Shown piece after piece: positions 42,145 through 51,152 of a stretch of DNA of 64,000 nucleotides; position 1 is the first letter of the stretch, and the number at the start of each line of letters is the position of its first letter. The position numbers were made by a program, and so were the translations under genes. The notes under the pieces were generated by a model. That model made no database searches. It was given only the letters and a program-made list of their open reading frames with translations, and was not told the DNA's origin. Source of the DNA: JBJXHN01 sp046233135 (GTDB lineage Bacteria; Pseudomonadota; Alphaproteobacteria; Rhodospirillales; Rhodospirillaceae); contig JBJXHN010000003.1 of NCBI GenBank assembly GCA_046233135.1, positions 248,001-312,000 of the forward strand, written 5' to 3'.

Positions 42145-43839
42145 ATGACAAATACGTCAAGCGTCATCTTCTGGGGCGCCGGGGCCACTGCCCGACTGGG
42201 CATGCGCGTGACCGCCCAGCAGGGAGAGTTTGTCATCCGCCTGACCGGGGCGGACAAGGACTCCGACAGGCTTTCCTTGTCCGCCCGGATCGACCGCACC
42301 CTCAAGACAGAGGACGCCAAGGAATGGCATCACCTGCTGGACGAATGGTGCGACCTGCTGAAGGACCTGCTTACCATACTCGGGGATGGGGAAGAGTCCA
42401 ATTACAGCATCGGTGCCATTGAAGATCAGCACCTTGAAACGATGGCCCGGCACTGGACACCCGGCGCCGGAGAGGACGAACTCCGCAAGCGCATCCTCAT
42501 GCTGCGCCTGAACTACGACTGGCCGGCACTCAAGCAGGTCACGCGGATCTGTCCGGGTGCGCGCGAGGGCCATCTCAGCCTCAATGATCTTTTCAACGTC
42601 ATAGACATGCACGCTCCGCTCGGCCACGGCTTTCGGGCAGAAGAGGAGCTGTTTCTCGATACGCGGCGACTTGTCGGCGCCAAGGCCATGCTGCAAATGC
42701 TGGTGAATACGATGTTTTACATCGACTACCAGATCTGCATCCGGCAAAAGACCGCCACACTCGAAAGCTACTACGATTTCGCCGTGGCACTCGGCAAACG
42801 CATGCAGCAGGCCGGCCGGTCGATCCGGGAAGACTTCGACCGGCCGGAATTCATTCGCGGCGATGTCAGCTTTGTCAGCCTGAACTACGACCCCATTGCC
42901 CTTTGGCTGCAATTTGTCGCCAACAGAAACCTGAACCGCAGCCCTTCCGTACCGCACGTCGGTTCCCCGGCAGCCCCCTTGCAGCTGTTCCACGATCTGG
43001 GCCACTTCATTCCGTCCCGGCGGGTCACCCCCGGCAGGCGTCCGGCACTCTGGTATCCGATGAATGAAGCCTCCGCGCAACGCCTCAACGAGGCCGGACC
43101 GGGTGGACACCAGCGCAACCGGCTGACCAAGTTTCTACTCCCCCATGGCTGCATCTGCTGGCGGGAATGTCCCGACTGCGGCAAGCTTTCTGCCTATTTC
43201 GGCGACGAATGGGGTATCGCATCCCCCAGCCTCATCCCTCCCCCGCCGCTGAAAGGCTTCGACAGGCGGACGACCTCCCCGGATGACGAAACCTTGCACC
43301 CGTCAGACAAGGATGCCCGCCAAGAAGAGATCAACGCTTGGGAAAGAGGCGCTGTCGACGCGCGTGCCTGCCTTCACTGCAAGAACCTGACCTTCGCCTA
43401 CCATACGCAAGCAATCATGCAAAGCTCATTCAAGAAGGCTCCCCCATCGTTTATTGACGAAATCCAACGGGATCTGCGCGCCCTGGTGATGCGGGCGAAT
43501 CATATTATTTTCATGGGCTATTCCCTGCCTCTCGACGACGTCACTTACCGTTCCTTCTTTGCCGCCCGCCGTCAGCGGAGCAAAGACAGCCAGGACAGCA
43601 CCAAGACGCCGCGATGCACGATTGTCGACTACGACAGGAACAAGCCCCATTGGATCTGCCCAGCAGACCTGGACCAGGATGATTTTCCCGTCGGAAGCGC
43701 CGTGCGAAGCGCCCTGGAGATCTTCGGAAAAGGCAATGTCCGATACTACGGCGGCGGCGTTCCGGATGTTTTCCTGGATGCCACCGGCACCGTCACTGCG
43801 CAGCGCCTGGAACACCTTCTGACATGGCCGGTGTCGTGA
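42145..43839 (+). CDS. SIR2-like (sirtuin-fold) protein with zinc ribbon
   Basis: 564 residues. SIR2-type landmarks appear in order: VIFWGAGATARLG (residues 7-19, dinucleotide loop), SLNYDPIALWL with Asn247 and Asp249, His334 in LLPHGCICW (catalytic position), a zinc site from Cys342/Cys345 (RECPDCG) and Cys409/Cys412 (ACLHCKN), and IIFMGYSLPLDDVTY near residue 455. The long helical insertion (about 50-240) and the size fit SIR2-like effectors of anti-phage systems, many of which destroy NAD+. It follows a small AT-rich gene by 12 bp and no other defence gene is adjacent on its strand. Family assignment is from motifs only. Confidence 0.7.
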   Translation: MTNTSSVIFWGAGATARLGMRVTAQQGEFVIRLTGADKDSDRLSLSARIDRTLKTEDAKEWHHLLDEWCDLLKDLLTILGDGEESNYSIGAIEDQHLETMARHWTPGAGEDELRKRILMLRLNYDWPALKQVTRICPGAREGHLSLNDLFNVIDMHAPLGHGFRAEEELFLDTRRLVGAKAMLQMLVNTMFYIDYQICIRQKTATLESYYDFAVALGKRMQQAGRSIREDFDRPEFIRGDVSFVSLNYDPIALWLQFVANRNLNRSPSVPHVGSPAAPLQLFHDLGHFIPSRRVTPGRRPALWYPMNEASAQRLNEAGPGGHQRNRLTKFLLPHGCICWRECPDCGKLSAYFGDEWGIASPSLIPPPPLKGFDRRTTSPDDETLHPSDKDARQEEINAWERGAVDARACLHCKNLTFAYHTQAIMQSSFKKAPPSFIDEIQRDLRALVMRANHIIFMGYSLPLDDVTYRSFFAARRQRSKDSQDSTKTPRCTIVDYDRNKPHWICPADLDQDDFPVGSAVRSALEIFGKGNVRYYGGGVPDVFLDATGTVTAQRLEHLLTWPVS

Positions 43840-43858
43840 CCGAGTCCCCCTCTCCGAC

Positions 43859-44530
43859 CTACAAATATAGCCGCCGGTAGGCTTCCACATAGGCCTTGGG
43901 TGCAGCCATCAGGTGACGGACGCACAGCTCCACCAGAGCGTCTCGGTTTCCCTCGCGCAGCAGCTGGATCATGCCCCCGTGCTCGCGGCGGGCTGCCGCC
44001 AGCAGGTCGGGGGTGCCGATGGCATAGAAGCGGATGCCGTGAGATTTCTGGGCATGGGTGTTGATCGCCTCGGCAAGGTGGACGTTGCCGCAGGCGTCGT
44101 ACATCGCCTGGTGAAACCGCATGTTCAGGCGGAACACCCGGCGCAGATCACCGGCGTCCACGGCCGCGCAGTATTCCTCGTGGATCGCCTCCAGCCGCGC
44201 CACCAGATCGGGAGCCGGCAGGGGGATCCGTTCGGCCGCCCGACGCTCCAGCAGCCTGCGGATCTCGTAGATCTGCTCCACATCCTCGGGCCGATGGTCA
44301 TAGACCGAGGCGCCGCAGTTGCGCTTGCGCTGCACCAGACAGATGCGCTCCAGCTGCACCAGCGCCTCGCGGATAACGTGGCGCTTGGCATCGAAGCGCG
44401 CCATCAGATCGTCTTCCACCAGCCGTTCCCGGGGTTTCAGGCGGCCGAAGACGATGTCCTCTTCCAGCCGTTCGCACACATCCTGAAGCGCCCCGCTGTC
44501 CTTGCGTCGTCCGTTCCCGGCAAAGGTCAC
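43859..44530 (-). CDS. GntR-family regulator, FCD type
   Basis: 223 residues. N-terminal winged helix (VCERLEEDIVFGRLKPRERLVEDDLMARF, KRHVIREALVQLE) and C-terminal FCD helical ligand domain with metal-site residues (RRVFRLNMRFHQAMYDA, REHGGMIQLL). GTG 44530 with GAGGGA upstream is preferred; the longer frame adds unrelated residues. It diverges from the membrane-protein gene at 44679 and probably controls it and the dehydratase at 46120. Effector likely a sugar acid. Confidence 0.88.
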   Translation of the reverse strand: MTFAGNGRRKDSGALQDVCERLEEDIVFGRLKPRERLVEDDLMARFDAKRHVIREALVQLERICLVQRKRNCGASVYDHRPEDVEQIYEIRRLLERRAAERIPLPAPDLVARLEAIHEEYCAAVDAGDLRRVFRLNMRFHQAMYDACGNVHLAEAINTHAQKSHGIRFYAIGTPDLLAAARREHGGMIQLLREGNRDALVELCVRHLMAAPKAYVEAYRRLYL

Positions 44531-44678
44531 GCCCGTCCCTCTCTCCCAGATCCCATATCCGGATCGTAACAATCCCAGCCCGCCAAAATCCACCCCTCCC
44601 GGAGACGTTCCATCTTTCCCCTGGCTATCGTCGACAAAATTATCAATAATATGCTCGGCAATCCAGGAGTTCCGAACA

Positions 44679-46109
44679 ATGCCGTCCACGCCTGCCGCCG
44701 CCGTGCCGCCGCAGCCCTTGCGTCTGTCGGCCGTGCTCTATGCCGGCTTCTTTCTGTGCACCATCGCGGCGGCCCTGGTCTCCGGCGGGGACGGGTTGCG
44801 GCAGGCGGCCCTGGTGCTGCTGCTGCTTTATCTGCTGCGCGAAGGGCTGAACATCCCGGTGGCACAGCGCTGGATCGGCCTGGGGCTGGCGGCGGCGGGA
44901 CTGACGCTGGGGGTCATTGCCGGCGACGGGCCGGGGGTTCTGATCACCGGCGTGGAAAAGGCGCTGCCGTTCCTGGTGCTGTTCGCCGCCGTGTCGTGCC
45001 TGAAGATGCCGGCCCTGGAAAGCCCGTCCCTGCGCATCGTCGGCCGGCAGGTGGTGGCGCAGCCGCCGGGGCGGCGGTTTCTCGCGGTTGCCATGGGCGC
45101 GCATCTGTTCGGCGCGGTGCTCAATCTGGCCGGCCTGCAACTGGTCGCCGCCGTCCTGGGGTCGGCGTCGGAGGACTCGCTGCGCCGCCGGCTGACCCTG
45201 GCCATCGTGCGCGGGTTCAGCGCCTCCTCCTCCTGGTCACCCTTGTTTGTCGCCACCGCCGTTATCATTTCGGCCATTCCCGGCGCCGCCTGGACCGATG
45301 TGGCCCTGCCCGGCATCGGCGCCGGCCTGCTGATCATCGCCTTTGCCTGGGTCCTCGACCGCTGCATCCGCCCCTCACCCACCCCTCAATCCACTGGCCC
45401 CCAATCCACATCCGCCCCGATCGCCGGACCCGTGCCCCTCCGTGCCATGCGGCCGGCCGTCGCCTGGGCGCGGATGATCGGCATCTTCCTGTCGCTCTGC
45501 GCGCCGATCCTGCTGCTGGTCGAAGTCGGGGGGCTGTCCATGCCCATCTCTGTCGGGCTGGTGGCGCCGGTGCATGCGCTGACCTGGCTGGTACTGATCC
45601 AGGGCGGGCCGGAGGGCGCCGGATCACGATCCGTCCCCCGGGGTCTCGTGGATCTGCGCGATCAGCTGCGGACCCAGCTGCCCACCCTGCGCGGTGAGGT
45701 GCTGCTGTTCACCGGCGCCGGCCTGTTCGCCACCGGCGTCGCCCGGCTGGTCCTGGATGGCGCCCTGGGCTTCCAGCCCCCCACCGGCGACGGCGCCATC
45801 GCCATGATCGTCGGCTCCCTGGTGCTGTTCGGGCTGGTGGGGCTGCATCCGGTGATCCCCGTCCTGGTGATCGCCCAGTCGTTTCCGCCGGATGTGCTGG
45901 GACTGACACCGCAGGAGATGGCGCTGTCGATGATGGTATCCTGGGGCATGTCCACAGCGCTGTCGCCGTTTTCAGCCACCTCGCTCTATCTGTCCCGCCT
46001 GCTCGGCCTGCCGGGCTGGGTCATCGCCTGGCGCTGGAACGCGGCCTATTGCCTGGGCGGAGCGGTGTTCGTTGCGTTGGGGCTGATGGCCTTCCACCAC
46101 CTGGGTTAG
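44679..46109 (+). CDS. Polytopic membrane protein, putative organic-acid transporter
   Basis: 476 residues, about twelve membrane segments in two halves. Each half has a Ser-rich re-entrant-like stretch: FSASSSWSPLFVATAV in the first and TALSPFSATSLYLS in the second, a pattern seen in ion-transporter-superfamily carriers of organic acids. I do not recognise the exact family. A GntR regulator lies upstream in divergence and an IlvD/Edd dehydratase converges 10 bp downstream, suggesting uptake of a sugar acid. AGGAG precedes ATG 44679. Confidence 0.7.
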   Translation: MPSTPAAAVPPQPLRLSAVLYAGFFLCTIAAALVSGGDGLRQAALVLLLLYLLREGLNIPVAQRWIGLGLAAAGLTLGVIAGDGPGVLITGVEKALPFLVLFAAVSCLKMPALESPSLRIVGRQVVAQPPGRRFLAVAMGAHLFGAVLNLAGLQLVAAVLGSASEDSLRRRLTLAIVRGFSASSSWSPLFVATAVIISAIPGAAWTDVALPGIGAGLLIIAFAWVLDRCIRPSPTPQSTGPQSTSAPIAGPVPLRAMRPAVAWARMIGIFLSLCAPILLLVEVGGLSMPISVGLVAPVHALTWLVLIQGGPEGAGSRSVPRGLVDLRDQLRTQLPTLRGEVLLFTGAGLFATGVARLVLDGALGFQPPTGDGAIAMIVGSLVLFGLVGLHPVIPVLVIAQSFPPDVLGLTPQEMALSMMVSWGMSTALSPFSATSLYLSRLLGLPGWVIAWRWNAAYCLGGAVFVALGLMAFHHLG

Positions 46110-46119
46110 GCCACCTGGG

Positions 46120-47859
46120 TCAGGGCGCGGTGGTCTCCGCACCCTCCGGCCGGAAAGTCAGGAAGTCGAAATCACAGCCGTCTTCCGCCTGCAACACACT
46201 GTCGAAGAACAGGCGCTTGTACCCCCGTGCCGGCGTCTCCGCCGGTGGACTCCAGGTTGCCCGGCGCGCGTCCAGCTCGGCATCGGCCACCAGCAGATCC
46301 AGGCGCCGCTCCGCCACGCTCACCCGGATACGATCGCCATTGCGCACCAGCGCCAACGGCCCGCCCACCGCGGCCTCCGGCGACACGTGCAGGATCACGG
46401 TGCCGAAGGCCGTGCCGCTCATCCGCGCATCGGACAGGCGCAGCATATCCTTCACCCCCCGCCGGGCGAGCTTGGCGGGGATCGGCAGGTAGCCCGCTTC
46501 GGGCATGCCCGCGCCGCTTTTCGGGCCGGCGTTTTGCAGCACCAGGATATCGTCGGCTTCCACGTCCAGGTCCGGATCATCGATGCGCGCCGCCAGATCC
46601 GCCAGCGAGGAGAACACCACCGCCCGCGCCGTCCGCTCGAACAGCGATGCATCGGCCGCCGAGCGCTTGAGGATCGCCCCCTTCGGGGCCAGCGAGCCGA
46701 ACAGCGCCACCAGCCCGCCTTGCGGCTGGATCGGATCGGTCATGGGACGGACGATGGCCGGGTCGGTCCAGATGTCACCCTCCAGCCAGGCCCCCAGGGT
46801 CTCGCCGGTCACCGTCGGCGCATCCAGATGCAGCAACGGCCTCAGCGCCCGCATCACCGCCCCCAGGCCGCCGGCCGCGTGCAGGTCGCTCATATAGGCC
46901 TGACCGGTGGGCTTCAGGTCGACCAGCACCGGCGTTTCATCGGACAGCGCATTCAGCCGCTCCAGCGACACCTTCACCCCTGCCCGGCCGGCCAGGGCGG
47001 TCAGGTGCAGGATGCCGTTGGTGGAGCCGCCGACGGCCAGCAGCACCCGCAGGGCGTTTTCCACCGACCGCTCGGTCACCAGATCCCGGGGCAGCGGCCC
47101 GCCGCTCAGGGCCATCTCCACCGCCCGCGTGCCCGAGGCCTCGGCGGCGCGCAAGCGGTCGGCATGCACGGCCGGGATCGCCGCCGTGCCCGGCAGGGTC
47201 AGGCCCAGCGCTTCGGACAGCGCGGCCATGGTGCTTGCCGTGCCCATAACCGCACAGGATCCGGCGGTGGTCGCCAGGTTGCCCTCGATGGCCTCGATCC
47301 GCGCATCGTCGATCTCGCCGGCCCGGTATTTGCCCCAGAACCGCCGGCAGTCGGTGCAGGCGCCCAGCCGCTCCCCCTGATAGGGCATGGGCAGCATCGG
47401 CCCTCCCACCAGCATGATTGCCGGGCGGTTGGCCGACAGCGCCCCCATCAGCAGCGCCGGCACCGTCTTGTCGCAGGCCCCCAGCAGCACCACCGCATCC
47501 ATCGGCTGGGCGGCGATCATCTCCTCCACATCCATCGCCATCAGGTTGCGATACATCATGCTGGTGGGGTTGAGAAACACTTCCCCCAGCGAGATGGTCG
47601 GAAAGTCCAGCGGCAACCCGCCGGCCGCCAGCACCCCGCGCTTCACCGCCTCCACCAGATCCGGGAAGTGTCGGTGGCAGTTGTTGAAGCCCGAGGCGGA
47701 GGTGGCGATACCGATCACCGGCTTGCGCAGGCTGTCGCCGGAAAAGCCCATGGCCTTGGCGAACGAGCGCCGCAGATACAGGGCGAACCCGGCGTCACCA
47801 TAATTGGTTAGCCCCCGCCCCAGGCCCTGGGCGGCTGTCTGCTGCGGGGTTTCTGTCAT
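46120..47859 (-). CDS. IlvD/Edd-family dehydratase (sugar-acid type)
   Basis: 579 residues. Conserved blocks: PVIGIATSASGFNNCHRHFPDLVEAVKRGV (cut by family insertions), LGACDKTVPALLMG, GACTDCRRFWG and TAGSCAVMGTASTM, whose cysteines hold the iron-sulphur cluster, and C-terminal LSDARMSGTAFG. The sequence is closer in feel to pentonate/arabonate dehydratases than to branched-chain IlvD, and the GntR-transporter context supports sugar-acid catabolism. The true substrate cannot be read from sequence. AGGAG site upstream. Confidence 0.8.
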   Translation of the reverse strand: MTETPQQTAAQGLGRGLTNYGDAGFALYLRRSFAKAMGFSGDSLRKPVIGIATSASGFNNCHRHFPDLVEAVKRGVLAAGGLPLDFPTISLGEVFLNPTSMMYRNLMAMDVEEMIAAQPMDAVVLLGACDKTVPALLMGALSANRPAIMLVGGPMLPMPYQGERLGACTDCRRFWGKYRAGEIDDARIEAIEGNLATTAGSCAVMGTASTMAALSEALGLTLPGTAAIPAVHADRLRAAEASGTRAVEMALSGGPLPRDLVTERSVENALRVLLAVGGSTNGILHLTALAGRAGVKVSLERLNALSDETPVLVDLKPTGQAYMSDLHAAGGLGAVMRALRPLLHLDAPTVTGETLGAWLEGDIWTDPAIVRPMTDPIQPQGGLVALFGSLAPKGAILKRSAADASLFERTARAVVFSSLADLAARIDDPDLDVEADDILVLQNAGPKSGAGMPEAGYLPIPAKLARRGVKDMLRLSDARMSGTAFGTVILHVSPEAAVGGPLALVRNGDRIRVSVAERRLDLLVADAELDARRATWSPPAETPARGYKRLFFDSVLQAEDGCDFDFLTFRPEGAETTAP

Positions 47860-48131
47860 GGCGCGGGCTCCTGTGACGGAAAAAGGACGGAAGCGGGATC
47901 CTATCAACGTTTTGGCCGAAAGGCTTCCCCGCCCGAATACCTAACCGCTCCCATCGATTATCGCTGGCAGAGATTTTCCTCTTTTATTCTCATAAAAGTA
48001 GTTATTTAAACCAACCTCACGTGGTACCGTCATACCCGAGCGCGGCAAAATCACCCCCCCTCCCCCGTTCCGTCGTCCGGCGAGAAGCCGTGCCGCCGGT
48101 GGAATGGATCAGCCGGACCTCAGGAGGTTTC

Positions 48132-51100
48132 ATGTCGACGGACAAGCCCACGGATCCTATTCCCCCTTGCTTCGACTGCGCCACCAACGCCACTGCCCGC
48201 CTGGACGAGATGTTCATCGCCATGGGCCAGGAAAAGCGCATCGCCCTGGGCCAGACCCCGGCGGAAAGGGCCGTTTTCCGCAAGCTGCACGGTGTCGCCC
48301 ACGGCCGGCTGGAGATGTTCCCCTCCCGCCCCGACAACACCCGTGTGGGAGTTTTTGCCAAGGACGTGCTGCCGGCCTGGGTCCGGTTCTCCAGCGACAC
48401 TCTGCCCACGGCGGCGGATCTGGGCTCCACCCTGGGCATCGGCCTGAAGGTCTGGGGGGTGGACGGCGAAAATGCGTTGGGCGAAACCGGCAACGTGGCC
48501 GACTTCATCATGCAGAACTTCCCGGTCTTCTTCGTCGACGACGCTGAAGCCATGTGCGAATTCACGTACGCCGGGGCCGTGCTGAAGAACTATGATCCTT
48601 ATCTGCAGACCCACCCCCGTACCAACGCGATCATCAAGGCGATGGGTGCGCAGGTGGACGGCAGTGTGCTGACCACGCAGTACTGGGCAATTCTGCCTTT
48701 CGCCTTCGGTCCCGACTACTATGCCCGCTATTCCCTGGTACCCGAGCCTGAGGCCGGAGCACCAGCGATCAACGTGCCCTGGGATGACACCAACTTTCTG
48801 GCTACCGACCTGACCAACCGCCTGTCCACCAGCGAATACCGTTTCACCTTCATGCTGCAGCTGGTGCCGCGCGCCGACAATCCGCCGCTGGACAAGGCCA
48901 CCGAGGAATGGAGCACGACGCTCTATCCCTACCAGCCCGTCGCGACCCTGGTGCTGCCGGCCCAGGATATCTGCGATCGGGGGCAGGCGGATTACGGACA
49001 GGAACTGGCTTTCAACATCTGGCGCACGCCGGTGGAGCAGACGCCCCAGGGCAGTATCGCGGCGGTACGCAAGGTGGTCTATGAACACAGCGCCCATGTG
49101 CGCCACCGGGCCAACGGCCAGCCGCAGCAACAGCCCACCGAACCGCGCCTGCCTTCCAAGGCCACCGACCCCGACGACTGCATCGTCCGGGCGGTGATCC
49201 AGCCAGCCATCGGCGTGGCCCGGATCGGCAACAGCCCGGACGGCTATGTGCTGGGGCCGGAGGTCACCCACCCCAAGCCCCTGATGGCCGGCACCGGAGC
49301 CGGACCGCACGGCTCGCCCTATCGCGACAAGGAAGGCCGGCTGCTGCCCCAGGCTGCGCGCTTCCGCATCTACGGCGTCAATGCCAAGGGCCGCATCATC
49401 CGCGAACTCACCGCCCCGGAGGGCGAGGCGGAGATCGACTGGTCTCTGCACCTCGCCAACAAGAAATCCGCCTGGTACACCTTCCAACTGGCCCTGGATA
49501 TCCCCGAAGCGGCCTCAGCCGACCCCACCACCCTGCGCAATCCCACTGTCTCGGACCGTGAAGCGCTGATGCTCGATGCGGGCAAGCAGTCCCTGCGTCC
49601 CGGCGACGGCCCGCAAAGCCTGGATCTGGTGGCCGGCCGGTTCATGCATCAGGGCGAGCCCGTCTATCTCGGCCGCATGTGGTGCGAGGACGACGCCCGG
49701 CTGATGGTCACCGGCGGGCGGGGGTATTCCAGCTCCTACAATGGCAGCGTGGCGATCACCTTCGGCAATAACGAAGGCTGGCACGACGACGTGTCCGACG
49801 GCCCGGTCACCGCCCGGGTGCGCCTGAACGGCGTGGACCTGCCCGTCACCCCGGCCTGGCTGGTGGTGGCGCCGCCCAACTATGGTCCGCAGCAGAAGTC
49901 CGTGCGCACCATGTGGGACCTGATGCGCGACGTGGCCATTTCCGCCGGAACCCTGGCTAGACCGGAGCGCCCGTCATTCACCCACGACATCTATCCGGTG
50001 TTCGAACGGATGAGCGGCCTGCAATGGGTCAACGCCGGCTTCGCAGCGGCGTTCGGCTGGAAGGGACCCTACGACTTCAACGCGCCCGAGTGGATCGCCC
50101 GCCTGAACGACCGCAGCCTGGCGGGGATCGAATGGCGGCGCGTGCTGAAGAACAACTTCCGCCACTTCGACGTGGACAGCTGGTCTCCGGTCCCCTGGCC
50201 CTGGGTCTACGGCGATGCCATGAACATCCCGCCGGCGGAAACGCCCCGCCAGCATACCGCCCTGACCGATACCCAGCTGGCCATGCTCGACCAGTGGGTG
50301 GAAGGGACCTTCGACGACGACTGGGGGAAGGTGCCGCTCTATACCGACTTCGATCAGGTGCCGCTGGAAGAACAGGGCGACATGCTGACCCGCGCCGCCC
50401 TGGAATTCTGCCTGGCCGACGCCTTCCACCCGGGCTGCGAGATGACCTGGCCGGTACGCACCGCCACCATGTACATGGCCCCCTTCCGTTTTGCTCATGC
50501 GCCGGAAGGCTGGGTGGAGCCGGGGATGGGCGAGATCCTGTCCAGCGACACGGTGACCATCCCCAGCGGTCCGCTGACCGGCCAGCTGGCCGGCGGCATC
50601 ACGCGCTGGATGGCCGTGCCCTGGCAGACCGACACCAGCAGCTGCCGGTCCGGCTACAGCGCGTCCTACGACCCCTATGTCCCCACCTTCTGGCCTGCCC
50701 GCGTGCCCAACGAGGTTCTGACCCGCGAGAACTACGCCATCGTCATGGATCCCGGCCGGTCCACCGACGAGCGGCTGGCGGCCTTTGCCAACCGAGCGGC
50801 CTGGGTCGCCCCCCTGGGGACGGGCAGCTATACGGACCAGATCAACAACATGGTCACCCACTTCGACCATCTGGGCGTGGTCGAGGTCAATCCCGGACCG
50901 GACGACCCCGAAGGCAAGGCTCTGTTCCCGCCCTTCATCAGCGTGGAGGACCGTCACACCCCGATCAAGGAAACCAAGAACAAGCTGCTGGGCGACGGCG
51001 TTCCCGGCCGCCATGCCACGGACAACGAGACCCAGAGCATGGTCATGATCGTCGCCGGGGACCAGGGCACGGACGGCGCCATCAGCCCGCCCAAGCTCGA

Positions 51101-51152
51101 CCTGTCCCGCATCGACAAGGTCCGCCGCTTCCCCCGGGGTCTGCGACGGTGA
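48132..51152 (+). CDS. lodA: Catalase-like domain fused to LodA-type CTQ amine oxidase
   Basis: 1006 residues, start fixed by AGGAGG four bases upstream. Residues about 20-335 are a catalase-superfamily heme domain (y4iL-like): His53 in KLHGVAHG (distal), RFSSD, Asn129 in IMQNFPVFFVDDA, and Tyr317 in RKVVYEHSAHVRHR as the likely proximal ligand. Residues about 350-1006 are a LodA-like oxidase (VIQPAIGVARIGNS, then the long core). The cysteine tryptophylquinone pair is Cys769 in FHPGCEMTWP and Trp831 in MAVPWQTDTSSC; the 62-residue spacing is near the 65 of Marinomonas LodA (Cys516, Trp581). LodA enzymes oxidise an amino-acid amine and release H2O2, NH3 and an aldehyde. The following gene is lodB. 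No signal peptide. Normal LodA is about 726 residues, so the N-terminal domain is a true addition. Confidence 0.88.
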   Translation: MSTDKPTDPIPPCFDCATNATARLDEMFIAMGQEKRIALGQTPAERAVFRKLHGVAHGRLEMFPSRPDNTRVGVFAKDVLPAWVRFSSDTLPTAADLGSTLGIGLKVWGVDGENALGETGNVADFIMQNFPVFFVDDAEAMCEFTYAGAVLKNYDPYLQTHPRTNAIIKAMGAQVDGSVLTTQYWAILPFAFGPDYYARYSLVPEPEAGAPAINVPWDDTNFLATDLTNRLSTSEYRFTFMLQLVPRADNPPLDKATEEWSTTLYPYQPVATLVLPAQDICDRGQADYGQELAFNIWRTPVEQTPQGSIAAVRKVVYEHSAHVRHRANGQPQQQPTEPRLPSKATDPDDCIVRAVIQPAIGVARIGNSPDGYVLGPEVTHPKPLMAGTGAGPHGSPYRDKEGRLLPQAARFRIYGVNAKGRIIRELTAPEGEAEIDWSLHLANKKSAWYTFQLALDIPEAASADPTTLRNPTVSDREALMLDAGKQSLRPGDGPQSLDLVAGRFMHQGEPVYLGRMWCEDDARLMVTGGRGYSSSYNGSVAITFGNNEGWHDDVSDGPVTARVRLNGVDLPVTPAWLVVAPPNYGPQQKSVRTMWDLMRDVAISAGTLARPERPSFTHDIYPVFERMSGLQWVNAGFAAAFGWKGPYDFNAPEWIARLNDRSLAGIEWRRVLKNNFRHFDVDSWSPVPWPWVYGDAMNIPPAETPRQHTALTDTQLAMLDQWVEGTFDDDWGKVPLYTDFDQVPLEEQGDMLTRAALEFCLADAFHPGCEMTWPVRTATMYMAPFRFAHAPEGWVEPGMGEILSSDTVTIPSGPLTGQLAGGITRWMAVPWQTDTSSCRSGYSASYDPYVPTFWPARVPNEVLTRENYAIVMDPGRSTDERLAAFANRAAWVAPLGTGSYTDQINNMVTHFDHLGVVEVNPGPDDPEGKALFPPFISVEDRHTPIKETKNKLLGDGVPGRHATDNETQSMVMIVAGDQGTDGAISPPKLDLSRIDKVRRFPRGLRR

